A DNA stretch of 64,000 nt from Elgaria multicarinata webbii. Taxonomy: Eukaryota > Chordata > Lepidosauria > Squamata > Anguidae. This document shows positions 30,301-39,884 of this stretch, piece by piece. How positions within the stretch are numbered: position 1 is the first letter of the stretch; each line of letters starts with the position of its first letter. Both the position numbers and the translations under genes were made by a program. The notes beneath the pieces were generated by a model. The model saw only the letters and a list, made by a program, of their open reading frames with translations. It did no database searches and had not been told where the DNA came from. Location: positions 2,060,001-2,124,000 of the forward strand of contig NC_086179.1 of NCBI RefSeq assembly GCF_023053635.1, read 5' to 3'.

Positions 30301-33300
30301 TATATGGAATGTGTCCCAACAGTTGTCAAAACTCTTATAAACCATTTTAAAGCAGTAGTGTAGATCCTGCCCAGGTGTTAATGGATTGCAACTCACACAT
30401 TATTGTCTATTCTGGCAAGGACTGCTGGGAGTTGCACTCCCAAGAACCATCAGACAGCTACGTGTTCCCCACAGCTGTTCTTGTAGAAAAGCAAAGGTAG
30501 CAGATCTGGGCCCCGTCTTGATGGTGGCATTTTGGTGCCGTGAGGCGCCTGGCTCCCGCACTTTCCTTCCCAGCATCTGTATGAGAAGGAACACAAGTGC
30601 GAACTTTCCTTGTGGCACTGAGCGCCGAGGGATGGGGCAGGAACGAGGCAGCCAGAGAAGAATGAGGAGAGGGACGCCGGGTGCGCAGATACAGATAATA
30701 AAATTTAAAAAGACGGGGGAGGAATGGGCCCCGTTCCTCTCCTCCCACCGTTTTTTTTTATTATTTACCACGGGGGTGGGGAGGAGAGGAACGGGTCTGC
30801 CCCCTTGCCTGTCCAGCCCATGGTGACCAATCAGGGGGCGCCATGGGCTGTGACACGCCTCCACTGCCAAAAAAGTTAGTGCCCGACTTTTTTGCAGCAG
30901 AGTTTTGGGGGTTTGCCCCCGGATGGCTTTGCAATGGTGAATCCATTGTGAATCCACCCCCGGGGCAAACCCTTCGTGTAGAAGTGCCCTCAAATCAATG
31001 ACATAAGGTTGAAAAATCTAAATTGCGATCATACGCAATGGCGTTTTTTCAATCAGATTTTAATTAAGAGAACTTTGCCTTTAAGGGTGTAAATTTTTCT
31101 CCCCTTCATAGTTTCTCTCCTACCCTCCCCCACCCCTCCCCCTTCCCCGCAGCGTACCAATTGGCCCATCTTACAATATCCTTCTTCTACTCCATAGGTA
31201 AATGGCTGGCGATGGACTGATGGCGCCCGGTTCAAGTACACCAAATGGCAGTCTGGAAAACCCATCATTAATGCATCGCGAGACTACTGTGTAGCTCTCT
31301 TTCCTACTACAGGTAATGGGGAAAAGCCATCATGTTCAAAGCAGGAGAGACAGTGGTTTGATTTCAGCATGGATCGAAAGCAACTGCTCTGTCCCTGACC
31401 TCTGGTCTCCAAGGGATCGTCATCGTATCTCCTTCAACGTTGCACATGTAGTGCTCCGTCCGCTCTTTCCGCCTCCTGAGCCTTCCATGGACTCCGGTCT
31501 CTTGAGCTAGTGACTCTGTCACTTCTTCCTGCTCCTTTGGCTCTGCAGTTTCCTCCTTCACTTAATCCCTGTCATCATTGAGGGGATTGAGGGGAGCCAT
31601 GGTAGCACTCTTCAAATACTTGAAAGGTTGTCACACAGAGGAGGGCCAGGATCTCTTCTCGATCCTCCCAGAGTGCAGGACACGGAATAACGGGCTCAAG
31701 TTAAAGGAAGCCAGATTCCAGCTGGACATCAGGAAAAACTTCCTGACGGTTAGAGCAGTACGACAATGGAATCAGTTACCTAGGGAGGTGGTGGACTCTC
31801 CCACACTAGAGGCCTTCAAGAGGCAGCTGGACAACCTTCTGTCAGGGATGCTTTTGGGTGGATCCCTGCATTGAGCAGGGGGTTGGACTCGATGGCCTTG
31901 GAGGCTCCTTCCAACTCTGCTATTCTATGATTCTATGATTCTATGACTCAACTGGCGCTGGAAGGAACTGTTCCTCCCAACGGGGGTTGAGTTACCCTTT
32001 GCGTGCCATTCCTCATGGAGAGGGCGAGGGGTGCGCAGAGGAGGTGCCAACTCAGCCAGCCGAGTCCCCATCTCTGTATGGTTAGAAGCGCAGAACTTCA
32101 TGCTTCTCTCAGCATTTGGAAAGTCAAAGTGGGCAGGCAGGGCAAAGGGGTAGGCGTGACCATGCCTGCTCACATCATCCCACCTGCAGGGAGGGAGGCA
32201 ATCTGGGCCCCACCATGAAATATTTCCCTACCCAAATTTAAAGGAATGTCTCTGTCAGGAATTGACTTTCGCGGAGATTTAAGCAGCAACACAGCAGCTT
32301 CAGCGTTTGATTCTTCTGTATAGTTATTGAGCTCTTGTCTCTCGGAGAAGAAAATTTACTCACAACTCGTATAGCTTTTCTTCAGTAAAGAGTTTACTGA
32401 GGCATAACGTCTTCTGAACAAAATCATCCAGCATGCAAAATATCACCATCCAGCATCCACCCACACTACCATTACATCTGTACAACTTTATATACATTTT
32501 CATACAAGGTATTGCACCCAGTTTCATCAGCCAATTATTCAACCAACAGTTGAGTCAGGAGGCCTTGACATTTTACAGTCCAGTAATGATGTGTGGCGTG
32601 TGGCGCAGAGCGGTAAAGCAGCAGTTTCTGCAGCCGAAACTCTCCCCACGTCCTGAGTTCGATCCCAGAGGAAGCTGGTTTCAGGCAGCCGGCTCGGGTC
32701 GACTCAGCCTTCCATCCTCCCAAGGTCGGTAAAATGAGTACCCAGTTAGCTGGGGGAAAGGTAATAACAGCCGGGGAAGGCAACGGCAAACCACCCCGCT
32801 ATAAGGCCTGCCAAGAAAATGTCAGCGAAAGCTGGCGTGCCTCCAAGAGTCAGTAATGACTCAGTGCTTGCACGAGAGGTGCCTTTCCTTCCAATGATGT
32901 GTAACACCTGTCGAGTATCGAGGATCCAGAGATTGTGCAAACGTCCAGTTTTTTCTTCTTCTTCCAGGGCTTAACCCTCTGTAGGTGATTTTTTTAGCCC
33001 TGACAGTCTCCTCCCATATTTATCTGCCTGGTCCCATAGGTCATCCTGGAGGCCTTCCTTTGGGGGCCTCTGCCAAAGGTGCATGGCAAGAAGAGAGAGG
33101 TTTGCTGTGGGTCTCATTGAATGTTGAAGCTCGCATATTTGCCCCAAACTGGACAATCTTGCACAAACAGTTTTCCAGGGAGAGGGATGTGCCTGCATGT
33201 TTGGTCACTGTTTCCCTTCCCCTTCCTTCTTTCAGGGTATAAGGATTGGTTTGACGCACCCTGTGATGAAAAGAAAGCATTTCTCTGCAGGTGGAGACCC

Positions 33301-33306
33301 TCCTAG
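24115..33306 (+). CDS. Lectin A: secreted REG-like C-type lectin
   Basis: This is a predicted small secreted protein: signal peptide ([21 protein letters not shown]) followed by one C-type lectin domain. Coding exons are 24115-24181, 27948-28069, 29604-29753, 31198-31312 and 33236-33306 (525 bp, 174 aa), with one untranslated exon upstream. Introns are GT-AG with phases 1, 0, 0, 1, the layout of vertebrate REG genes and avian eggshell lectins. Domain marks are six cysteines (34, 49, 66, 144, 161, 169), WIGL at 102-105, the WRWTDG core at 117-122 and C-terminal FLCRWRPS. The calcium/sugar motif is degenerate: GKPIIN stands where EPN would lie and WFD replaces WND, so calcium-dependent sugar binding is doubtful. 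One N-glycosylation site (N138-A-S) is present. Poly(A) signal AATAAA lies at 33523-33528. All exons are intact, so the gene is likely functional. The target is unknown. Confidence 0.88.
24315..24765 (+). mobile_element. L2-type LINE split by a CR1
   Basis: An (ATT)n run precedes L2 text ([19 protein letters not shown]-like, 24340-24582). A CR1 tail (24583-24678) interrupts it, and the L2 3' end resumes at 24679-24765 (GTAAACTGCCCAGAGAGC, AATAAATAAAA). The CR1 therefore inserted after the L2. Confidence 0.75.
25023..25659. mobile_element. hAT-type non-autonomous DNA transposon with perfect 8-bp duplication
   Basis: The terminal repeats are CAGACCTTTCCAAACTTT and CAGTTTGGAAAGCTCTG, imperfectly inverted. 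CTCTAGTG flanks both sides (25015-25022 and 25660-25667). The 637-bp body has no transposase. The insert has CpG-rich internal DNA and lies in lectin A intron 2. Confidence 0.87.
26010..26720 (+). mobile_element. CR1 LINE with internal deletion, followed by half MITE
   Basis: A frame encodes [40 protein letters not shown] and further ORF2 text. It jumps at about 26425 from ...DKLEA to the C-terminal [10 protein letters not shown] region, a deletion of roughly 230 bp. The octamer tail is at about 26640-26655. A half palindromic MITE (CTCCAGATGTGTTGGACTTC) follows to 26720. Confidence 0.85.
27002..27055. repeat. Perfect 18-bp inverted repeat (hairpin)
   Basis: The arms 27002-27019 (AGGGCTTCGGATTAGATG) and 27038-27055 are exact reverse complements around an 18-nt loop. 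It is not part of any repeat recognised here. Confidence 0.75.
27110..27310 (+). mobile_element. LINE 3' UTR fragments
   Basis: T-rich sequence with a TTTA run ends in CGGCGGGATATAAACTGAAT, like an L2 or related LINE tail. Confidence 0.45.
27645..27768. mobile_element. MITE with TCTACAC ends
   Basis: GGATCTACACTACTGTTTTA at the left and CCTGCTTAGTGTAGATCTCA at the right form loose terminal inverted repeats. A related copy lies at 30250-30372 and a longer relative at 55653-55888. Confidence 0.55.
27948..28069 (+). CDS. Lectin A exon 3 (first two cysteines)
   Basis: The acceptor is CTCTGTAG and the donor is GCAGAG|GTGAGT. It encodes [15 protein letters not shown] through [16 protein letters not shown], with Cys34 and Cys49. 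Confidence 0.9.
28125..28245 (-). mobile_element. L2-type LINE tail
   Basis: TTTA-rich DNA and two pieces of the complement of GAACCGCCCAGAGAGCTT lie just after lectin A exon 3. Bases 28246-28710 show nothing named. Confidence 0.6.
28708..29178 (+). mobile_element. CR1 LINE with inverted 5' duplication (fold-back)
   Basis: The plus-strand CR1 (28803-29178) is preceded head-to-head by an inverted copy (28708-28800) of its own 5' part. Both arms share an unusual TGGTCACA where other copies read TTGTCACA. The octamer tail is at about 29160-29178. Confidence 0.85.
29413..29578. mobile_element. MITE with GGGTGACC ends and TA flanks
   Basis: GGGTGACC...GGTCACCC termini lie within TA dinucleotides, with long palindromic arms including AGGTGCCTTTTTTATGCATG. 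TA flanks suggest a Tc1/mariner-type origin. Relatives are at 37313-37627, 43148-43310 and 48797-49400. It ends 25 bp before lectin A exon 4. Confidence 0.72.
29604..29753 (+). CDS. Lectin A exon 4 (Cys66 and WIGL)
   Basis: The acceptor is CTCTCCAAACAG and the donor is TAT|GTGAGC. It encodes exactly 50 codons from [15 protein letters not shown] to [14 protein letters not shown]. Confidence 0.9.
29818..30199 (+). mobile_element. CR1 LINE, 3' part
   Basis: It starts at ATGTTTAGCCTGGAGAAGAG and ends in CTACGATTCTATGAT. Coding text is interrupted by a stop. Confidence 0.85.
30250..31197. other. Lectin A intron 4: MITE copy and GC-rich inverted repeat
   Basis: A TCTACAC-type MITE fragment lies at 30250-30372. 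Near 30728-30802, CCCGTTCCTCTCCTCCCACC pairs with GGTGGGGAGGAGAGGAACGG across an A/T-rich loop, probably the centre of a decayed fold-back element. No exon evidence was seen. Confidence 0.45.
31198..31312 (+). CDS. Lectin A exon 5 (WRWTDG and degenerate sugar site)
   Basis: The acceptor is CTCCATAG and the donor is ACAG|GTAATG. It encodes [20 protein letters not shown], then [18 protein letters not shown]. Cys144 is present and no EPN is found. Confidence 0.9.
31575..31948 (+). mobile_element. CR1 LINE, 3' part
   Basis: A frame encodes [20 protein letters not shown] onward. The tail has three ATTCTATG units at about 31925-31948. Bases 31949-32247 show nothing named. Confidence 0.87.
32253..33005 (-). 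mobile_element. Solo LTR of an endogenous retroelement, with a SINE inside
   Basis: The element starts TGTCAGG, ends CCTGACA and is flanked by GTCTC on both sides (32248-32252 and 33006-33010), the 5-bp duplication expected of LTR-element integration. Read on the minus strand it has a TATATAAAG promoter-like motif. Without the nested SINE it is about 445 bp. No internal genes remain, so it is a fossil left by LTR recombination. The family (Gypsy-type or ERV) is not decided. It lies in lectin A intron 5, about 230 bp before the final exon, and is older than the SINE. Confidence 0.75.
32595..32892 (+). mobile_element. tRNA-derived squamate SINE with 10-bp duplication
   Basis: The head is TGGCGCAGAGCGGTAAAG with B box GTTCGATCCC, and the 3' end AGTAATGACTCAGTGCTTGC is complete. 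AATGATGTGT flanks both sides (32585-32594 and 32893-32902). It is nested inside the solo LTR. Confidence 0.87.
33236..33306 (+). CDS. Lectin A final exon
   Basis: The acceptor is CTTTCAG. It encodes [20 protein letters not shown], then RPS and TAG. The 3' UTR runs to about 33545 behind AATAAA. Confidence 0.92.
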
Positions 33307-33980
33307 GCCAGATGCTCTGCACATGCAGGGAGCGCTCAGCAACTTTTTGGAAGCTAATTATGCCTGCTGAGCTGAATTATGCCTTCCGAGACCCTTCCCC
33401 ACCACACAAAAAACCCACGCCAGAGACCTGGAGTCCATCTGGGCATCAGGGGTGCTGTCCTCTTCAGCTGTGCCTCAGTATCACTTGATTGTCTTTCTTG
33501 AGAATGCGCTCTTTTGCTTAGTAATAAATAATCACTGTCATCAGAAGCTGCAGTTGTTCTGTGTCTGTTGCTTCCACCTCCGGGCAAGCAGGGCCTCCTT
33601 CTCCAAACAAGCCTCGTGTACGTGTGTGTGTGTGTGTGTCTTCCACAGTAATAAAAAGAGAATAAGCACTCTTATCATGCTTGCATTTACTTGCTTTTTT
33701 GAAAAGTAATTAGTTCGAACCTCATGACCCAAACGTGATCCCTAGAATGTGTGAACACTAGAACCAATCTGACTACCGTCTCTGGGCCATATGTTCCTGC
33801 AATGACAGGTGATGACAATAGCAAGGACTCCTTCTACGTGTCCTCTATTCCGACAGACATGCAAACTCTCGGGTGTAATGATGAACGTGGGGGGAAAGAG
33901 ATCTTTGCCAGAGGTGCGTCATGCACACAACAGGTTTATGCACTGTGCTTTATCAAAGTGAGAAATAGCTTCTTCTAAAT
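33307..33980 (+). repeat. Lectin A 3' UTR and duplicated 3' flank
   Basis: The 3' UTR contains AATAAA at 33523. Sequence from 33590 to 33960, including a TG run and CGAACCTCATGACC, matches 16860-17060 and in part 57400-57500, marking the 3' edge of the duplicated lectin unit. Confidence 0.7.
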
Positions 33981-34319
33981 TCGGGGGAAATAACTGAAAC
34001 AAACTGCTCCAATCCAAAGCTGCAGACTTTATGTTTAACGCACGCTGGGACATCTGTTGCAGGAGAGGAAAATGGCTTGGCTAGTAGGCCAACCCCCTAG
34101 CGCACGGATCCCCAACTCTGGGCACAAGCCAGCCTCAGGTATCCTAGCTTTTGGGTTATAAATCAAAGTAGGGTGGAAGCCTTGGCCTGATCCATAAAAA
34201 CTGGATGCACCATATTATCAATAAACACCCCAAGGGAAAGATTTTGGATGGGTGATGACGGGGATACTTGATCAGAGTTTTAAACTGAAGCTTGAGCAGT
34301 GTAGACATAGGAACATTTG

Positions 34320-34585
34320 TTTGTTTATTTATTTATTTATTTATTTATTACATTTCTATACCGCCCAATAGCCGGAGCTCTCTGGGCGGTTCAGATAACA
34401 TAAGAAGAGCCCTGCTGGATCAGACCAAGGGTCCGTCTGTTCCAGCATTCTGTTCCCAGAATGTGTGAAAAAGTCCTTCCTTTGATCTTTCCTGGATCTC
34501 CCTCCATATAGCCTCATGGGATGACCCCAATGGGTTCTAGTATCATGAGAGGGAGAGAAAGGTCTACCTGCCCACTTTCTTGTTC
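34320..34585 (-). mobile_element. L2 tail plus CR1-clade (second subfamily) 3' end
   Basis: A TTTA tail and complement of GAACCGCCCAGAGAGC (34325-34397) are followed by TGGATCAGACCAAGGGTCCG and the CATGGGATGACCCCAATGGG region of the second CR1 subfamily. Bases 33981-34319 show nothing named. Confidence 0.7.
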
Positions 34586-34654
34586 TGTATAAAGTCATTG
34601 CTGTACCAAAGGGCCCCTCAAGGAGAGGCTGATGACTTTGAAGTATGAATTCTA

Positions 34655-34795
34655 AACCAGGGAACATCAAAGCAAACCACCAAAGAAGATCCTTGAGGAG
34701 GAAGGAATTAAATCCTGGTGGAATTTTTAGAACGCCTAAGGGCACAATCATGCCAGGATGCCCTCAGGCTCCACCCCCTCCAGCCTCCCGCTCTG
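34655..34795 (+). repeat. Duplicated lectin 5'-flank segment, copy 2
   Basis: ACCAAAGAAGATCCTTGAGG through AAGGGCACAATCATG matches 38987-39080 closely, but no promoter or lectin exon follows here. It appears to be a leftover of an extra lectin unit. Confidence 0.65.
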
Positions 34796-34892
34796 CATTT
34801 TAGCTGGAGGGTGTTTTTGCCAGTCCAGCTTGGGCACTGCTGAGTGGGACAGACAGGGGCGGGGGGCGGGCAGGGGATTCTTTGTAAACTGG

Positions 34893-35075
34893 TGCATTCA
34901 GGGGTTGGACTCGATGGCCTTATAGGCCCCTTCCAACTCTACTCTTCTATGATTATTTATTATTTATTTATTTAAAACATTTATATCCCGCCCTATATCA
35001 TTAAGATCTCAGAGCGGTGTACAGATAAAAGCATACAGTATAAAACAATAAATATGCACAGTTAAAAACAAATTA
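34893..35075. mobile_element. CR1 tail (plus) and L2-type tail (minus)
   Basis: A plus-strand CR1 tail occupies 34893-34955. It is followed by TTTATATCCCGCCCTATAT and GAGCGGTGTACAGATAAAA, the minus-strand tail of the L2 subfamily also seen at 43478. Confidence 0.65.
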
Positions 35076-35171
35076 AACCATGATTCTATGGCCTCTCCAA
35101 TCCCTCCCCTCTCCACCACCTAACCATGCCCCTTTCACTCCTGTTCGAGGTTGGCTTGGCAACCTGAATAT

Positions 35172-35810
35172 GAGCCAACAGTGCGATGTGGCTGCAAAAA
35201 AAGCAAATGCTATTTTGGGCTGTATTAATAGAAGTATAGCTCCCAAATCACGTGAGGTACTGGTTCCCCTCTATTCAGCCCTGGTTAGGCCCCATCTTGA
35301 GTATAGCGTCCAGTTCTGGGCTCCACAATTCAAGAAGGACGCAGACAAGCTGGAGCGTGTTCAGAGGAGGGCAACCAGGATGATCAGGGGTCTGGAAACA
35401 AAGCCCTATGAAGAGAGACTGAAAGAACTGGGCATATTGAGCCTGGAGAAGAGAAGATTGAGGGGAGACATGATAGCACTCTTCAAATACTTGAAAGGTT
35501 GTCACACAGAGGAGGGCCAGGATCTCTTCTCGATCCTCCCAGAGTGCAGGACACAAAATAACGGGCTCAAGTGAAAGGAAGCCAGATTCCAGCTGGACAT
35601 CAGGAAAAACTTCCTGACTGTTAGAGCAGTAAGACAATGGAACCAGTGAACTAGGGAGGTTGTGGGCTCTCCCACACTAGAGGCCTTCAAGAGGCAGCTG
35701 GACAGCCACCTGTCAGGGATGCTTTAGGGTGGATTCCTGCATTGAGCAGGGGGTTGGACTCCATGGCCTTGTAGGGCCCTTCCAACTCTGCTATTCTAGG
35801 ATTTTATGAA
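35172..35810 (+). mobile_element. CR1 LINE, 3' part
   Basis: A frame of 164 codons covers [40 protein letters not shown] and onward. It ends in a degenerate octamer tail. Confidence 0.9.
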
Positions 35811-37310
35811 AGCACACTGCTCAAACTTCAACGTGTATTTTCATCCATCATTTTCAATCCGATGTTCTGTGGGCGTGTTTTCAAGGGGTGGTAGCTGGAC
35901 TGGGCTGACTGTGTAGCTTCTCTCCCCTCCCCTTTCCCTCTCTCCCCATCTCTCTCTCCCTCCGTCCTCCTGCATCTCTTTCTCTACCTCTCAGCACAAA
36001 AGCCTCCAGCAAGATATTCACATGATGGACTTGGCAGTTAACTGCCATTTATTTCTGAGTAAACATGGCTTGGGTTGGGCTGCAGTCAGAGCCACGCTTG
36101 CTATTGGGGGGTGGGCACTGTCAAACAAGTTCTTCCCACCTTGTGCATGACCCAGCCAGGGATCTTCCACCACCCCCTGCGCCTTCTCCCATATCCTTTT
36201 CAATAGAAGGGGGGCTGCAAGTTGCCCTCAATCCAAGGCTCTGATGCAGCTTACTCCCAAGTAACGGTGTGCAGGATCGCAGCTGGGCTCCCCCTCCTGT
36301 GAAGCAAGCCGTCCCTTCCTTCTCGCCTTCCCTCAGCTCAGTATCCAAAGGGGGATGGGGTTAGGGCCCACTGAAATGAACAGGATGCAACGGTTAATAA
36401 GTGTGCCCGCGCACCTGCGGTCTTTCGTGTGATTGGAAGTGCATGACAAGGGGAACAGTATGCAACCTCCAGTGGCAGCTGATAGGAGTTTTAGTTGGTT
36501 AATCAATTAATCTATGGATTAAATTTGTATGTGGATTATAAGCAGTCCCTCTTGAGTAAGGAGAGGTCCCATTGAACTCTATGTTCTTACTCCTGAGTAG
36601 GCATTTTCACCTTAAAAGAAATGAGGGAAATGCACCCTCTTTGCCAGCAGCACCCTCATTTTTAAAGATAAAGAGATCAAAGTTGGCACAGTGATAGCTC
36701 TTAAGGAGGGCTTTCAGCATACCAAGTTTGAATCAGATTGGGTCATCCCTTGACTTTTTTAATGATTTTTTAAAATTTCCCCCCTTAAACCCTTTTCCTG
36801 GTAGTCCACAAATGTGAAGGATCGAAGGATCGACCTTCCATTGCTTTGATTATGTGAAACTGTGCACCTTCAAGTTCATAAACTACAGATCTGCTGGTTC
36901 CCTTACTCAAAAGTAAATCCCATTGATTTCAACTGCATTTACATCCCAGTCATACTAAAATCACATACAGGCTTACCTTTGAATAAACTCCATTGAACAC
37001 AGAGAGACATACTTCTGAGTAAACACATATAGAACTGACTTTTAATAGTGTGGTCACTCAGAAGCTTTCTTTTTTAACTCTTAAAATAGCAAACTGGAAA
37101 GAAGTGCTCTGCAACCCCATGCTGACTTCTGAGGTCTTACTTCTGTTTACTCAGAAGTAAGTCTCTCTCTGTTCAATGGTGTTTACTCAAAGGTAAGCCT
37201 GCATCTGACTTTAGTATGTTCACGCTCCAAAGTCTCCAGGCAGGGTGAAGGGAACGGGCATAGCCTAGGCAACAGGGAATAACCACGTAGGGAGGGCGTG
37301 GCATCCAATT
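35811..37310. other. Intergenic stretch with unclassified old repeats
   Basis: Phrases such as ACTTCTGAGTAAACA, TTACTCAGAAGTAAGTCTCT and GTTTGAATCAGATTGGGTCA look repetitive, partly recurring at 57890-57955, but no family can be named. No coding exon was recognised. Confidence 0.4.
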
Positions 37311-37312
37311 TA

Positions 37313-37627
37313 GGGTGACCATATGGAAAGGCGGACTGGGCTCCTGTATCTTTAACAGATGCATAGAAAAGGGAATGTCAGCAGGTGTCATTTGTAGGCA
37401 TGCAGCACCTGGTGAAATTCCTTCTTCATCACAACAGTTAAAGCTGCAGGAGCTATACTAGAGTGATCAGATTTTAAAAAGGGCAGGGCACCTGCAGCTT
37501 GAACTGTTGTGATGAAGAGGAAATTTCACCAGGTTCTCCATATATACAAATGACACCTGCTTAAATTCGCTTTTCAGTACAACTGTTAAAGATACGGAGC
37601 CCTGTCCTCCTTTTCATATGGTCACCC
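37313..37627. mobile_element. Composite MITE with GGGTGACC ends
   Basis: TA|GGGTGACC at the left and GGTCACCC|TA at the right enclose two partial, differently oriented copies of the same palindromic unit (GCAGCACCTGGTGAAATTCC and GAAATTTCACCAGGTTCTCC). This suggests nested or rearranged copies. Confidence 0.65.
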
Positions 37628-37844
37628 TAGTCCAACTACCACCAACCAATGAACTGTAGGGGGCGGGTACAGAGGAGATCTGTGGGGGGGGATGTGCGTC
37701 TCAACGGAAGAACAGCGATAGGTGTAAAGATGAATGAAATGTAAAAGTGCAAAGGTATAAGTTGATCAGGCTTTCACACGCTATGGAAACGAGGGCGGAT
37801 AATTTGAGGGTAAACCAGGGAAAATGTGCAGGTGTGATGGAGCG

Positions 37845-37915
37845 CCTTATCACACCATTTCCATTCTGCTTATCTTGCATCTCCACGTACTCTATTCCTG
37901 CTGGAGGTTGCGAAT
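37845..37915 (+). repeat. Stray fragment of the lectin promoter region
   Basis: CATTTCCATTCTGCTTATCT and CTATTCCTGCTGGAGGTTGC match 21535-21595 and 39176-39235. It is cut directly into LINE DNA at about 37916. Confidence 0.65.
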
Positions 37916-38110
37916 GGTTCTGGGAGATCTCAATTTCCATACTAAGGCTTCTGTATCCAGGGCAGCTCAGGACTTCATGGCCACCATGACAATCATGGGG
38001 CTGTCTCAACATGTCATCAGCCTAACCCATGTAAATGGACACTCAATTGATCCGGTTTTTTCAACTGGGGCAATTAACATCTACCTCTTGTCATGGTGGG
38101 TCACTTCCTA
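37916..38110 (+). mobile_element. LINE endonuclease-domain fragment (L2/CR1 clade)
   Basis: It encodes VLGDLNFHTKASVSRAAQDF, MATMTIMGLSQHVISLTHVN and GHSIDPVF, matching the C-terminal part of the APE-type endonuclease. A near-identical piece opens the element at 41430. Confidence 0.75.
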
Positions 38111-38274
38111 TTGAGGTGGCCTTTCCCGTCTTCAAGGGTAGGAGTCTATTAAAATGGTCCATCCCCTGAGGCCAATGGGCTCTGGGGGATTTCCCTGCAG
38201 GTATTGCTGGTGCTCCTGTCAAAGCCCAGGTCACAGTTGCAGAGATGACTCAGTTGTCATGATCAGGCCCAAGT

Positions 38275-38454
38275 GCCATGCTGGATCAGACAGAGGGTCC
38301 ATCTAGTCCAGCACTCTGTTCATAAATGGTCAACCAGCTGTCAATCAGGGACCAACAAAGCAAGACATGGTGCAACAGCACACTCCCACCCACGTTTCCC
38401 AGCAACTGGTGCACACAGGCTTACTGCTTCGGATACTGGCAGTAGCACATAGCC
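38275..38454 (-). mobile_element. CR1-clade (second subfamily) 3' end
   Basis: It contains TGGATCAGACAGAGGGTCCA and CCCAGCAACTGGTGCACACA, abutting the next CR1. Confidence 0.65.
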
Positions 38455-38986
38455 CTGGTTAGGCCTCATCTAGAGTATTGCGTCCAGTTCTGGGCTCCAC
38501 AATTCAAGAAGGACGCAGACAAGCTGGAGTGTGTTCAGAGGAGGGCAACCAGGATGATCAGAGGTCTAGAAACAAAGCCCTATGAAGAGAGACTGAGAGA
38601 ACTGGGCATGTTTAGCCTGGAGAAGAGAAGAGTGAGGGGAGCCATGATAGCACTCTTCAAATACTTGAAAGGTTGTCACACAGAGGAGGGCCAGGATCTC
38701 TTCTCGATCCTCCCAGAGTGCAGGACACAGAATAACGGGTTCAAGTGACAGGAAGCCAGATTCCAGCTGTACATCAGGAAAAACTTCCTGACTGTTAGAG
38801 CAGTACGACAATGGAACCAGTTGCCTAGGGAGGTGGCGGGCTCTCCCACACTAGAGGCCTTCAAGAGGCAGCTGGACAACCATCTGTCAAGTATGTTGTA
38901 GGGTGGACTCCTGCATTGAGCAGGGGGTTGGACTCGATGGCCTTGTAGGCCCCTTCCAACTCTGCTTTTCTATGATTCTATGAAAA
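38455..38986 (+). mobile_element. CR1 LINE, 3' part
   Basis: It runs from TTAGGCCTCATCTAGAGTAT through [20 protein letters not shown] to the octamer tail at about 38970-38985. Confidence 0.9.
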
Positions 38987-39340
38987 CACATCACCAAAGA
39001 AGATGCTTGAGGAGGAAGGAATTAAATCCAAAGGCCTGGTGGAATTTGTAGGAAGTCTAAGGGCACAATCATGGCAGTATGCCTGCAGGCTCTGCAATTT
39101 CCAGGGAAGGCAGAGGCAGCAGATGCACGACGTTATCGGTTTCCCAGCCGTTCAAATGTCCCACTTCCCTTGACCTTATCTCCATTCCGCTTATCTTGCA
39201 TCTCCACATGCTCTATTCCTGCTGGAGGTTATGAATGGAGCTGGGGACATTTGGTTCCCTCCCACCACTTCTACGAGCGTTATAAATATGACACGGACTG
39301 TGTAGAACATCTCCTCCTTGGACTGAACATCCCAGCAAAG
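38987..39340 (+). promoter_or_regulatory. Lectin B promoter and untranslated exon 1
   Basis: TATAAATATG at 39281-39290 is a good TATA box. The presumed start is near 39311, and exon 1 ends at 39340 (CCAGCAAAG|GTGAGG). Upstream text including GGGGACATTTGGTTCCCTCC parallels the lectin A promoter. Confidence 0.75.
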
Positions 39341-39696
39341 GTGAGGACCGCGGCTCTTCTCATACTCACCATTCTTTTCTTCACGGTGATTTATAGCTAG
39401 ATTTGGGGGATCAAAGGGGGTTTCGTCCAACTAAAAAATGCCATGAATGCCAGGTCAATCCCAAACAGAATCTACCTCATCCATGATTTGACTGTGGTCA
39501 AGAGAGCCAACCTGGTAGGTATTACTGAGACCTGAGTGGGGAAACTGGGAGAGGTTAGTCTCTCCCAGCTGTGCACCCCCCCCCCCCGGGTTCCTGCTGC
39601 ATCACCAACACTGACTTGAGGGTCGGTGGTGGTGGATGTTCTGTAGAAATTCTGCCTCCCTCTCTAGGCTTCCTGTTTATTTGAGTGCTTATCATG

Positions 39697-39884
39697 AGTG
39701 TCTGTACCTTGTGTTCGGTACCTGGGACGGATTAGGGGTTCTGCTGGTGTTCCGCCAATACCGCTACTGTCGTGTGCTGTAGCTGCCCAAGCATCCGCAA
39801 GGAGACAAAACTAAGGAAAGTTCCCGGGCCAATCCACAAAGCTTTATTGCAAACAATTAACACTTCTGTAACACAAGTGTTCCC
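39697..39884 (-). mobile_element. Possible LTR fragment (fossil retroelement)
   Basis: The minus strand contains GCAATAAAGCTTTGTGGATT, a poly(A) arrangement common in LTR R regions. A matching remainder may be 40947-41395, with the CR1 and hAT insertions in between. No flanking duplication was found, so this is tentative. Confidence 0.3.
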
